A stretch of DNA of 64,000 bases from Phycisphaerae bacterium. GTDB lineage: Bacteria; Planctomycetota; Phycisphaerae; Phycisphaerales; UBA1924. The stretch covers positions 1 through 64,000 of the forward strand of contig JAEUIZ010000039.1 of NCBI GenBank assembly GCA_016793805.1, read 5' to 3'. The notes under the pieces were generated by a model. The model was not told where the DNA came from. It ran no database searches and saw only the letters and a list, made by a program, of their open reading frames with translations. Positions within the stretch are counted from its first letter, which is position 1. Each line of letters starts with the position of its first letter. Below are positions 32,039 to 40,426 of the stretch, piece after piece. Made by a program: the position numbers and the translations under genes.

Positions 32039-33040
32039 ATGCTCCGCCGCACCCTCATGTTCCGCATCGGCCTGCTCGTGGCGGGCTTCGTGAGCGGTGC
32101 CGTCGTCGCCATCTGGCTGCTCCAGGGGGCGCTGGCACGGATCGACCAGACGAATCGCGACGCCGCGGTTCTCATGGATGGGATTCAGGCGGTGGGGTTG
32201 GCCGTTCAGAACGTCGTGCAGGCGTCCACCGAGAACTCCGCGGACCTCGTGTCCGCCCGCGCCGCGCTCGACCAGGCCGTTCGCGGCTTGGCGGAGCACC
32301 CGATCACGACCCAGCCGGGGGGTAAGGCCGCCGCGGAGTTTGCGGCACTGCGCGAAGCACTGGCGGACCTCGTGCGGCTGCACGGCCCCGGGTCGGGCGG
32401 CACGCCCGAAGCGCTCGACGCCAGCCTGCGGGCGCGCGTCGCGATCCTCGCCCTCGCTCGCCCACTCCGCGCGTTTGTCTCCGAAGAGCAGGCGAGCCTC
32501 GGGCGGACGTTCCGCACCCTGGTGCTGGGCCTGACGATCGCCGCGATGGTCATGGTCAACGTCGCGGTGGTGGTGCTGCTGCGCACGGCCGGGGTCGTGC
32601 TCAAGCCGGTGGGCGCGCTGGTGGAGGGGAGCCGCGAACTGGCCGCCGAGCACTTCGAGCACCGCGTCACGATCGACCGTCGGGACGAGTTCGGCGAACT
32701 GGCCCGGGCGTACAACCGGCTCGCGGAGCAGTTGCAGGCCAACGAGGAGCGCAAGGCCGAGACGCTCCGGCAACTGGCGGTGACGCTGAACCACGACCTG
32801 AACAACGCGCTCGCGGTGATCGAGATGCAACTCTCCCTGCTCGGGCGCGAGGCGGCGGACAACCCCGCGCTCGCGTCGCACTTCCGCGACATCCGCGCGG
32901 CCCTGGCGCGGATGTCCAGCACGATCGCCTCGCTCAAGAACATCCGCCGCGTCGTGCTCACCGACTATGCGCCGGGGCAGAAGATGCTCGACCTGCAGCG
33001 CAGCGTCGAGCCCCCAACGACCGGAGGCCGCGCCGCATGA
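32039..33040 (+). CDS. Membrane sensor with HAMP and HisKA-like domains but no ATPase domain
   Basis: 333 residues from ATG 32039 (AGAGGA site upstream); the earlier in-frame start at 31988 lacks one. Two transmembrane helices (about 8-30 and 158-185) bracket a periplasmic four-helix-type sensor. HAMP (about 185-235) follows, with the H-box-like segment V-T-L-N-H-D-L-N-N-A-L-A-V-I-E (His252). The protein ends about 80 residues later with no N, G1 or G2 box: the catalytic ATPase domain is absent. The stop overlaps the next gene's ATG, so this is the natural end, not a visible frameshift. It may be phosphorylated in trans by another kinase, or act as a phosphatase or adaptor for the adjacent NtrC-type regulator. 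Confidence 0.82.
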   Translation: MLRRTLMFRIGLLVAGFVSGAVVAIWLLQGALARIDQTNRDAAVLMDGIQAVGLAVQNVVQASTENSADLVSARAALDQAVRGLAEHPITTQPGGKAAAEFAALREALADLVRLHGPGSGGTPEALDASLRARVAILALARPLRAFVSEEQASLGRTFRTLVLGLTIAAMVMVNVAVVVLLRTAGVVLKPVGALVEGSRELAAEHFEHRVTIDRRDEFGELARAYNRLAEQLQANEERKAETLRQLAVTLNHDLNNALAVIEMQLSLLGREAADNPALASHFRDIRAALARMSSTIASLKNIRRVVLTDYAPGQKMLDLQRSVEPPTTGGRAA

Positions 33041-33945
33041 AAAAGACCGCCCCCTGGCACCACACGCGACTGGGCGCGCTGGCGATCTCGCTCGCTGCCG
33101 CGGGCGTGGCCGAGCATGTCCTGGGCATCGGGCTGCGCGTCGCGATCCTGCACCGAGCGCCGGTGTCCAACACCTACGAGTCGCTCCTGTGGATGGGGCT
33201 CATCGCCATCGCGATCGGCCTGGTCGCGCAGGCGCTGAATCGCAAGGGCTGGTATCTCTTTGGCGGGGTGTGCGCCGCGCTGATCTCGGTGCTCTTCGCC
33301 GGGCTCGTCCCGCTCGAGGACCGCACCAACGCCCTCCCCGCCGTGCTCCGCAGCAACTTCTGGCTCATCATCCACGTCCTCGTCATCGTGGCGAGTTACG
33401 GGGTGCTCGCCGTCGCGTCCGTGCTCGGGCACGTCTACCTCGCGAAAGAGGTCCTCTTCGCCCGCCGCAACGCGCCCAACGGCACCAAGCGTTCCGCGCC
33501 GCTCATCGTCCAGACCTATCGAACCATCCAGGTCGGCCTCATCCTGCTCACCGCGGGCACGATCCTGGGCGGGGTCTGGGCGGCGGAATCGTGGGGCCGC
33601 TTCTGGGGATGGGACCCGAAGGAGACCTGGGCCCTCATCAGCATCATCGTCTACTTCGCCGTGCTGCACGCCCGATACATCCGCTGGCTCCAGGACTTCG
33701 GGCTCGCCGCCGCGGCCATCCTTGGGTTCGTGGTCATGGTCTGGACGTTCTACGGCGTGAACTACGTGATGGCCACCGGGCTGCACAGTTACGGGTTCGG
33801 CTCCGGGGGCGAGGTCTACGTCGGGCTGTGGGCCATCGCCGAGATCGCGTTCCTGGTCGCGTGCCGGATGCGATTCGCCGCGCTCAGGCGTCGCAGCGGC
33901 GAGGGACATGAACCCCCGCCCGCGTCCGCTCCCGCAGCGGCATAA
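33037..33945 (+). CDS. ccsA: CcsA/ResC-like cytochrome c biogenesis protein
   Basis: 302 residues, about eight transmembrane helices. The System II heme-handling signature is present: H-R-A-P-V-S-N-T-Y-E-S at 39-49 and the WWD loop W-G-R-F-W-G-W-D-P-K-E-T-W (186-198) with flanking His residues. CcsA normally works with CcsB/ResB to export and ligate heme; no ResB is found in the window. It is coupled (ATGA) to the kinase-like gene and belongs to the sigma54-type operon. It may be an auxiliary heme exporter or lyase for the multiheme cytochromes beside the complete-looking Ccm system 15 kb away. Confidence 0.87.
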   Translation: MKKTAPWHHTRLGALAISLAAAGVAEHVLGIGLRVAILHRAPVSNTYESLLWMGLIAIAIGLVAQALNRKGWYLFGGVCAALISVLFAGLVPLEDRTNALPAVLRSNFWLIIHVLVIVASYGVLAVASVLGHVYLAKEVLFARRNAPNGTKRSAPLIVQTYRTIQVGLILLTAGTILGGVWAAESWGRFWGWDPKETWALISIIVYFAVLHARYIRWLQDFGLAAAAILGFVVMVWTFYGVNYVMATGLHSYGFGSGGEVYVGLWAIAEIAFLVACRMRFAALRRRSGEGHEPPPASAPAAA

Positions 33946-33948
33946 GTC

Positions 33949-34623
33949 TCAGGCGGCCCGGATCGCCTGATCCAGCATCCGGTCGTACCGCTCTCGCTTC
34001 GTTGGGTCGCGCAGGATCGAGTACGCCTTGCTGATCGCCGCGAACTGCTCCTCGCTCCCGGCGTCCTTCGTCGCGTCCGGGTGGCACTTCATCACCAGCG
34101 CTCGGTACGCCCGTCGGATCTCCGACTCGCTCGCCCCGCGAGAGACGCCCAGCCTCGCGTAGAGGTCCTCGATCTCCATCGCGGCCTGGATCGGCTCGTT
34201 GCGAGGACTAGTCGCGCCGCTTCGCTGCCGGCCGCTCGATTGTGATCCCGTCGCGGCCCCCGGCTGCGGCGATGCGGCGCCGGACGCATCCGACACGCCC
34301 ACGAACCCGTATCGCCCCAGTTGCAGCAGCGCCGCAGACTGCGCCGGACTCAGCCCGATGAACTGGATCCCGATCTCGAACGCACGCAGCGACACGCGGC
34401 GGACCCACACGGCCCGGCCCGTGACCCGCAGCCGCTGGGCCGCCGTCCCGACCGTGAACTGCCGCGACTCTCCGCGCTTCAGGTCGGGCTTTGATTCGCT
34501 CCGCACGCGCATCCCCGTCGCCGACAGGTCGCGGACCATCCCCAGCGGGCACGACATCCCCGCCGTCGCATAGCGCTCCGCGCGCTGCGCATATGACGCC
34601 CGCTTGCCCCCGAACAACCCCAT
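33949..34623 (-). CDS. PilZ-like domain fused to a C-terminal J-domain
   Basis: 224 residues; ATG 34623 is preferred because the upstream in-frame extension is basic and unstructured. Residues about 20-115 are PilZ-like with V-R-D-L-S-A-T-G-M-R-V (the D/N-x-S-x-x-G motif). The Arg-rich c-di-GMP loop before it is weak (R-A-E-R only), so nucleotide binding is uncertain. Residues about 160-222 are a J-domain with D-L-Y-A-R-L-G-V and the H-P-D tripeptide, which stimulates DnaK-type chaperones. A Ser/Gly/Gln linker joins them. The combination suggests a chaperone adaptor controlled by second messenger or localisation. It converges with ccsA three bases away. Confidence 0.85.
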   Translation of the reverse strand: MGLFGGKRASYAQRAERYATAGMSCPLGMVRDLSATGMRVRSESKPDLKRGESRQFTVGTAAQRLRVTGRAVWVRRVSLRAFEIGIQFIGLSPAQSAALLQLGRYGFVGVSDASGAASPQPGAATGSQSSGRQRSGATSPRNEPIQAAMEIEDLYARLGVSRGASESEIRRAYRALVMKCHPDATKDAGSEEQFAAISKAYSILRDPTKRERYDRMLDQAIRAA

Positions 34624-34720
34624 GTCCGCCACATCGGTCGCGCTGCTTCGCCCCTTCACCCGCGCCACGCGCCAGGGGCGCGAGCCGTGGCAACGCCGTC
34701 CAGTCGTGCCGATTTCCGCG

Positions 34721-36499
34721 TTATCCGCCCCACAACTCGTCCCCCCAGGCCGCAAGGTTCAGCATCGGCCAGGCCACGCGCCAGTGCGTCGCCGGGTCGG
34801 CCGCGACCGCGTCCACGACGCCCGACTCAAAGACCTCTCGCGCGAACCGCGAGCGTTCGAGCCTCGGCGAGGCGTCCCGCAGCCACTCGACGAACGGCAG
34901 AGGGAAACTCGCTTTCGGGCGGGACAGGATCGCCGCCGGAACCAGGTCCGCAAACCCGCGCCGCAGCGGGATCTTCGTCTCCGCCGGTGAGCGCGCCAGG
35001 TCTGCACGTGCCTCCACCGACATCGACTCGGCGAGCGCGGCAAGGCGCACGTCGGCCAGCGGCGTCCGCCCCTCCACCGACGCCCGCATCATCGACGAAT
35101 CGAGCCGGAGCAGCAGGCCCGCGAGGTTGACCCGGCGGATGAGTCGCTGGTGCGTGCCCAGCGCGTCGCCCTCGCGCCAGACCGCCGCGAACTGCCGCTC
35201 CGCTTCGTCGATCAGCGCCGCGTCGCCCTCGAGCGTCCGCCACACCGGCGCGCGGAGCAGCGAGCCCTTGGCCTCGATCGGGACCCACGCGGCCTCGCGC
35301 ACCTGGAAGAGCCCGCGGTCGCGCGTCGTGCGCGCGCCGCCGGACTCCTCGAACCGCGCCGCCGATCGCAGCGGCACGTCGTACCCGCAGAACAGTTCGT
35401 CCGCGCCCTCGCCCGAGAGGGCCACGACGATCCCGGCGGCTCGCATGGCCCGTGCCAACGCATGGATCGCCACCTCGTTGGGCGTCCCCAGCGGGATCCC
35501 TTGCGCGCGCACGAGGAACGCCCAGCCCTCGGCGAACGCCTCGCGCGAGATCGGGACCTCCGTGTGGAGCGTTCCAAGGACCCCCGACGCGAGGGCCGCG
35601 TGCTCGAGGTCGCCCGCCGCCGCGCGCACGCCCGAGGCGTAGGTCCGTAGCCCCGGGACGTGCCGGCACGCGAGCCCGGCCACGATCGTCGAGTCGAGCC
35701 CCCCGCTCAGCAACGACCCCACCGGCACGTCCGCACGCACGTGTCGGCGGACGGAGTCCTCGACGGCGTCGCGCACCGACGCGGCGCACGGCTCGGGCCA
35801 CGCGATCGTGCCCCGTCGCGCCGGGAGGCCCTCGGTGCGGAGATCCAGCGTGAGGGTGTCCCCGGGCTCGAGCGTGCGCACGCCCTCGAACAGCGTCCGC
35901 GGGCCGAGCGTCACGCGGATGGTGGTCAAGTAGCCGCTGAGGGTGACGAGGTCCGGGCGCGCCGGGCAGTGGGGGTGGGCGAGGATCGCGCGGGGCTCGC
36001 TCGCGGCGACGACCTCCGTGCCACCGTCGGGACGCACATGCCGCCACCAGTAGAGCGGCTTGATCCCCAGCGGATCGCGCGCCAGGAGCATCGTGCCCGC
36101 GTCGCGATCGTGCAGCGCGAGCGCGTACATCCCCCGCAGGCGAGCCAGCCCCGCCTCGCCCCAGCGGGCGAGCACGTGCAGCACGGTCTCGGCGTCGCTC
36201 GTCGAGACGAACCGCACGCCCTCGCGCGAGAGTTCGGCCCGCAGTTCCGTGTCGTTGTAGACCTCGCCGTTATACACCAGCGACCAACGCCCCTCCGGCG
36301 TGGTCATGGGTTGTGCGCCCGCAGGCGAGAGGTCCACGACCGCCAGCCGACGGTGCGCAAGGATCGCGTGGCCCAGGTCGAGCAGGCCCGCACCGTCGGG
36401 TCCGCGGTGAGCCATCTCGTCTCGCATGGCCTCCGCGGCGGCGCGAGAGACCGCCGGGCGTTCACCGATCCGTGTCGCGATGGCCAGGATGCCGCACAC
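34721..36499 (-). CDS. asnB: Glutamine-hydrolysing asparagine synthetase
   Basis: 592 residues. N-terminal class II glutaminase with catalytic Cys2 (M-C-G-I-L) and R-G-P-D-G-A. C-terminal synthetase with the PP-loop S-G-G-L-D-S (about residue 268), which forms beta-aspartyl-AMP. It makes asparagine from aspartate, glutamine and ATP; several AsnB-like paralogues instead amidate other carboxylates, for example during surface polysaccharide assembly. The full set of motifs is present, so activity is likely. It lies just upstream of the PilZ-J gene on the same strand with about 100 bases between. Confidence 0.9.
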   Translation of the reverse strand: MCGILAIATRIGERPAVSRAAAEAMRDEMAHRGPDGAGLLDLGHAILAHRRLAVVDLSPAGAQPMTTPEGRWSLVYNGEVYNDTELRAELSREGVRFVSTSDAETVLHVLARWGEAGLARLRGMYALALHDRDAGTMLLARDPLGIKPLYWWRHVRPDGGTEVVAASEPRAILAHPHCPARPDLVTLSGYLTTIRVTLGPRTLFEGVRTLEPGDTLTLDLRTEGLPARRGTIAWPEPCAASVRDAVEDSVRRHVRADVPVGSLLSGGLDSTIVAGLACRHVPGLRTYASGVRAAAGDLEHAALASGVLGTLHTEVPISREAFAEGWAFLVRAQGIPLGTPNEVAIHALARAMRAAGIVVALSGEGADELFCGYDVPLRSAARFEESGGARTTRDRGLFQVREAAWVPIEAKGSLLRAPVWRTLEGDAALIDEAERQFAAVWREGDALGTHQRLIRRVNLAGLLLRLDSSMMRASVEGRTPLADVRLAALAESMSVEARADLARSPAETKIPLRRGFADLVPAAILSRPKASFPLPFVEWLRDASPRLERSRFAREVFESGVVDAVAADPATHWRVAWPMLNLAAWGDELWGG

Positions 36500-36556
36500 G
36501 CTCGGGATATCGGCCCGCGCGGGCGGGGTCGTGCAGCGGGAGCGTCACGCCGCGGC

Positions 36557-37261
36557 TCATGGCGTGACGCGGATGGTCTGCCCGTTGCGGTCGTCGTGAT
36601 CCCCGCGGACGCACGCCGCCACAACCTCGGCCACGCGTTGGGGCGAGAGGCAGCGGTCCCGCGGGATCACCCGCTCATCAAAGAGACGGCGGAGCATGCG
36701 GGTCTCGACGGCGCCGGGGGCGACGGCGAACGCGCGGATGCCGAGTCGCCGGCCCTCGACAGCGCAGGAGCGGGTCATGGACTCGAGGGCGGACTTCGCC
36801 GCGGCATACGCGAAGAACCCGGGGAACGGGTCCGCCGTCCCCATCGTCGAGATGTTCACCACGCACCCCGATCGCTGGCGGACGAAGACGGGCCAGGCAC
36901 GGGCGATGAGGAGCCCAGGCCCGATCGCGTCGATGCGGAACGCCTCGTCCAGCAGCGCCGCCGACGTGCCCACGATCGGCACGCTCGGCGCGATCGCCGC
37001 GTTGTTGACGAGCACGTCCAGCCGACCCGCGGCTTCGAGCACGCGGCCCACGAGCGCCTCGGCGAAGGCGGCATCTCCCACGTCGCCCGGGATGACGACC
37101 GCGTCGCTGACAGAGAGGAGCGAAGAGGTCTCGCGAAGGGGCTCCTCGCGACGGCCCACCAGCACGAGGCGGTGGTTCATCGCGGCAAGCACGAGCGCGA
37201 TCTCGCGCCCGATGCCCGAGCCCGCACCGGTCACGAGCGCCACGGGCCGATCGGCGGCCAT
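36557..37261 (-). CDS. Short-chain dehydrogenase/reductase
   Basis: 234 residues, classical SDR. Nucleotide-binding T-G-A-G-S-G-I-G-R near the N-terminus, N-N-A-A-I at about 88, catalytic Ser in N-I-S-T-M, and Y-A-A-A-K with the active-site Tyr and Lys. It oxidises or reduces an alcohol/ketone substrate with NAD(P); the substrate cannot be assigned. It ends 57 bases upstream of asnB and starts 9 bases after the 78-residue protein gene, all on the minus strand, so they may share a transcript. Confidence 0.88.
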   Translation of the reverse strand: MAADRPVALVTGAGSGIGREIALVLAAMNHRLVLVGRREEPLRETSSLLSVSDAVVIPGDVGDAAFAEALVGRVLEAAGRLDVLVNNAAIAPSVPIVGTSAALLDEAFRIDAIGPGLLIARAWPVFVRQRSGCVVNISTMGTADPFPGFFAYAAAKSALESMTRSCAVEGRRLGIRAFAVAPGAVETRMLRRLFDERVIPRDRCLSPQRVAEVVAACVRGDHDDRNGQTIRVTP

Positions 37262-37270
37262 GCGTGGTTC

Positions 37271-37507
37271 CTAGTTCGTCTCGTAGACGACGCAGATGAG
37301 GATGTCGGAAGGCGCGAAGCGTCGGCCCGTGGAAGACTCGGAGAGCGAAGGCTTGGCCGCCTCCGTGCCCTTCATCAGCGCCTGCGGCGCGATGTTCCCG
37401 AAGGTCTGGATCACCCTCGCCCCGGATTGCTTGAGCCAGTCGTTGATGTCGCGCTCGAGCGCGGAAATCCTGTCCTCCTGGCCCGCGAAGATCTTGATCT
37501 GCTGCAT
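37271..37507 (-). CDS. Small conserved-looking protein of unknown function
   Basis: 78 residues, no signal or membrane segment. The sequence M-Q-Q-I-K-I-F-A-G-Q-E with I-S-A-L-E-R-D-I-N-D-W-L suggests an alpha/beta fold with one amphipathic helix; the end is I-L-I-C-V-V-Y-E. I do not recognise the family for certain. It sits between rny (61 bases upstream in transcription order) and the SDR gene, same strand. Composition and codon use are normal for the window, so it is likely a real gene. Confidence 0.62.
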   Translation of the reverse strand: MQQIKIFAGQEDRISALERDINDWLKQSGARVIQTFGNIAPQALMKGTEAAKPSLSESSTGRRFAPSDILICVVYETN

Positions 37508-37567
37508 GTGGGAAACTCCGGGATCGGCGCCGCAGCGCCGGGGGTCGTGTGCTGAGGATAGGTCGCG

Positions 37568-39157
37568 TCAGCGTGCGACCTCGATGGCCCTCGTCTCGCG
37601 CAGGACCGTGACGCGGATCTCGCCGGGGAACGTCATCTCGTCGCTGACTCGCCTGGCGATCCGCTGCGCCACGAGGAACGCCTCGTCGTCGCTGATCTTC
37701 CTCGCGTCCACCATCACCCGCACCTCGCGCCCGGCCTGGATCGCGTGCGCCTCGGTCACGCCCGGCATCGACAGAGCGATGTCCTGCAACTCCGTCAGAC
37801 GCTGCACGTACCGCTCGAGGCTCTCGCGACGCGCCCCGGGCCGCGCCGACGACACCGCGTCCGCCGCCATCACGATCGGCGTGTAGAAACTCGTGCTCGG
37901 GATGTCCGCGTGGTGGCCCCCGATCGCGTTCAGGACCGGCTCCCGCTCCCCGTACTGCCGCGCAAAGTCCATCCCGATCTTCGGGTGCCCGCCCTCCATC
38001 TCGTGGTCCATCGCCTTCCCGATGTCGTGGAGGAACCCGCATCGGCGGGCGATCGTCCCGTCCAGCCCGAGTTGGTCCGCGATGATCTGGCACAGGTACG
38101 CCACCTCGATGGAGTGCCGGAGCACGTTCTGCGCGTAACTCGTGCGGAAGTGCAGTTTCCCCATCGCCTCGACGATCTTGGGATGGATCCCCCGCAGGTT
38201 CACCTCGAGCACCGCGTCCTTCCCGTGCTTGATGATCTTGTCGTTGATCTCCGACCGCACCTTCTCCACGATCTCCTCGATCCGCGAGGGGTGCATCCGC
38301 CCGTCCGCGATGAGCCGCTCCAGCGCCTCGACCGCCACCGCCTGCCGAACCTTGTCGAAGCACGACACCACGATCACCCCGGGCGTGTCGTCCACGATGA
38401 TGTCCACCCCCGTGGCCTTCTCGATCGCGCGGATGTTCCGCCCCTCGCGACCGATGATCCGCCCCTTCATGTCGTCCGACGGGATCGCCACCGACCGCAC
38501 CGTCGCCTCCGACGTGTGCTCCGTCGCGTACCGCTGGATCGCCTGCAGCGTGATCTCGCGGGCACGCTCCTTGGCGCTCGTCTCCGCGTCCTCGACGACC
38601 TTCCGCGCCACCTTCGCCGCGTCCAGACGGAACTCGTCCTCGATCCGCGTCAGCAGCATCTCGCGCGCCTGCTCCCGCGTCATCTCCGCCACTCGAAGCA
38701 GGGTCTCCCGCTGCTTCGCCAGCACCTCCGCGGTCTCGGCCTCCCGCTGCGCGATCCGCTCCTCACGCGCCCGCAGCCCCTCGGCCGCCTTCTGGACGGC
38801 CGCCTCGCGCGTCGCCAGTCCCTCTTCCTTCCGCTCGAACGCATCCTCTCGCTTGGTCAGCCGGCGTTCGGCTTCCTTCAGTTCGGCTCGAGCCTCCTCG
38901 ATCTCCCGCTCGGCCTTGCCCTGCCGTTCCAGGATCGCTCGCTCGGCCTCGAGTTCGACCTTCGCCGCCGCCGCCTTCGCCTCGGCCCCGGCACGCTCCA
39001 CGATCTGGTCCGCGTCTCGCCGTGCCTGCGACAGCGTCGTCCCGACGACGAACCGCGAGACCACCACGCCCACGCCCGCGCCCACCAGCAGCGCCACCAC
39101 GGCGAGCATGGCGGCCCACACGTCGCCCATCCCGAGGATTGCCGATGTCCACGACAT
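37568..39157 (-). CDS. rny: Ribonuclease Y
   Basis: 529 residues from ATG 39157 (GAGGAG upstream); the longer frame to 39214 adds a basic non-conserved leader. One N-terminal transmembrane helix (about 10-35) is followed by a long coiled coil (about 45-190), a KH domain with G-R-I-I-G-R-E-G-R-N-I-R (about 240) and an HD domain with the metal motif H-D-I-G-K-A. This is the full RNase Y plan: a membrane-attached endoribonuclease that starts mRNA decay. It is first in the run rny - small protein - SDR. Confidence 0.95.
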   Translation of the reverse strand: MSWTSAILGMGDVWAAMLAVVALLVGAGVGVVVSRFVVGTTLSQARRDADQIVERAGAEAKAAAAKVELEAERAILERQGKAEREIEEARAELKEAERRLTKREDAFERKEEGLATREAAVQKAAEGLRAREERIAQREAETAEVLAKQRETLLRVAEMTREQAREMLLTRIEDEFRLDAAKVARKVVEDAETSAKERAREITLQAIQRYATEHTSEATVRSVAIPSDDMKGRIIGREGRNIRAIEKATGVDIIVDDTPGVIVVSCFDKVRQAVAVEALERLIADGRMHPSRIEEIVEKVRSEINDKIIKHGKDAVLEVNLRGIHPKIVEAMGKLHFRTSYAQNVLRHSIEVAYLCQIIADQLGLDGTIARRCGFLHDIGKAMDHEMEGGHPKIGMDFARQYGEREPVLNAIGGHHADIPSTSFYTPIVMAADAVSSARPGARRESLERYVQRLTELQDIALSMPGVTEAHAIQAGREVRVMVDARKISDDEAFLVAQRIARRVSDEMTFPGEIRVTVLRETRAIEVAR

Positions 39158-39584
39158 GCCACGCTCCTCGCTCCGACGGGATCGCCGGAACACCCAGAGC
39201 GTGCGCCATAGCACGGGCCCACGACGGGCCCTCCGATGTCGATCGAACTCCTACCCCGGACCAACCCTTCCACGAACCGCCAGACGCCCCCCTCGGCGTC
39301 GCCCGCCCGATCCCGCCGACTTCTCCCGATTCGCGTCAGGTCCCATGTCGATTCTCAGTCACTCGATCCGGGAACAGATTCAGACACGGGCCGCCTATCG
39401 CCCGATTGTTCGATCAGCATCGGGCCACGCTCGCACGGCTCAGGCCCAACGGGCCGATCATAGGATCGAACCCTACTCCTCGGCTCGCCAAACTGTGCTC
39501 TACAGCGTTCGGAATATGTTTGAGTTGCCGCGCTCACTTCTCGGCGGGAGTAAAGTCCCGTCCACCTTGTCCCGGAGATCGCGC
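39158..39584. other. Intergenic region of 427 bases between divergent rny and lipoprotein genes
   Basis: No supported gene. It must contain two divergent promoters, but no clear -35/-10 pair stands out. A perfect inverted repeat GGGCCC-ACGAC-GGGCCC (39215-39231) lies about 60 bases upstream of the rny start and could be a regulatory hairpin in its leader or an operator. Confidence 0.5.
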
Positions 39585-40424
39585 ATGACGCGCTGGCTCA
39601 TTCCCGTACTCGCCCTCGCCCTCCTCGCCGCGGGCTGCGCCCGAACGCGCCCGTTCGACGTGCCGGTGCTTGGCGAGCGGCTCCCGCCCGAACTGACCAC
39701 CGCCGTCGAGGTCACCAACTGGAACGGTTCTGTTCGGGTCGAGGCCAATCCACGCCTCGAAGCGCCCGAAGTCTCGGCTCGCGTTCGCCGTCTGGTTCGC
39801 GGCGGCCCGAAGGGAGCGGAACTGAAACAGTCGGCGATCATCCGCGCGATCGCCTCGTTCGACGACGGGCGGCGCATCCTCCGTGTGACCACCGCGCCGG
39901 CGTCCCCGGAGCGCGAGAGCGATGTGGCCGTGGTGCTCGTGGTCAGCGTGCCGCGGTCGGAGAACGTCGTCGTGCGGAACGCAGGCGGATCGGTCGAACT
40001 CGTCGGCGTCGGTGGCGCGATCGACGTCGAGAACGGCATGGCGGGCGTTCGCGGCGGCGACGTCGTGGTGCGCACCGGACAACCGCTCACGGCACCCGTC
40101 TCGCTCGCCTCCCCGCAGGGCCTCGTCCACTTCCAGGCCGGGCCGGGTTCTTCGGGTCTCTTTGATATCGCGTCGGACTCGGGGGCCGCGGAGTTCGTCT
40201 CCAAGGTCGGAAACGTTCGCGATGCCAAGCCCGAGCCGGGGCACTTCCGCGCGGTGCTCAATGATGGTTCGAATCCCGTGATCCTCCGCGCGGGCAAGGG
40301 CACGGCCAGGGCGTGGGTGATCCCCAACGCCGACAAGATCGGCCCCGAGGTCTGGGACGGCTGGCCCGGCGACCCCTTCCCCGAGCCGAAGATGAAGACG
40401 CTCCCGACCGGGTCCGTGCCCTAG
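39585..40424 (+). CDS. Putative lipoprotein with DUF4097-like beta-rich domain
   Basis: 279 residues, ATG 39585. Signal peptide with lipobox L-L-A-A-G-C. The mature part is a chain of short beta strands with V-E-V-T-N-W-N-G-S-V-R-V-E, N-V-V-V-R-N-A-G-G-S-V-E-L and I-D-V-E-N-G-M-A-G-V, the pattern of DUF4097 beta-helix-like proteins of unknown function. Envelope location. It converges with the PilZ/YcgR-like gene two bases downstream. Regulation is not visible. Confidence 0.72.
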   Translation: MTRWLIPVLALALLAAGCARTRPFDVPVLGERLPPELTTAVEVTNWNGSVRVEANPRLEAPEVSARVRRLVRGGPKGAELKQSAIIRAIASFDDGRRILRVTTAPASPERESDVAVVLVVSVPRSENVVVRNAGGSVELVGVGGAIDVENGMAGVRGGDVVVRTGQPLTAPVSLASPQGLVHFQAGPGSSGLFDIASDSGAAEFVSKVGNVRDAKPEPGHFRAVLNDGSNPVILRAGKGTARAWVIPNADKIGPEVWDGWPGDPFPEPKMKTLPTGSVP

Positions 40425-40426
40425 GC

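Noticed and set aside
32039..33040. Frameshift explaining the missing ATPase domain of the HAMP-HisKA protein
   Set aside because: The next gene, ccsA, begins exactly at the stop (ATGA) in good order, and no ATPase motif is found in any frame between.
40262..40276. GGTTCGAATCCC, resembling a tRNA T-arm
   Set aside because: It lies inside the lipoprotein coding frame 39585-40424, and no acceptor or anticodon stem can be built around it.
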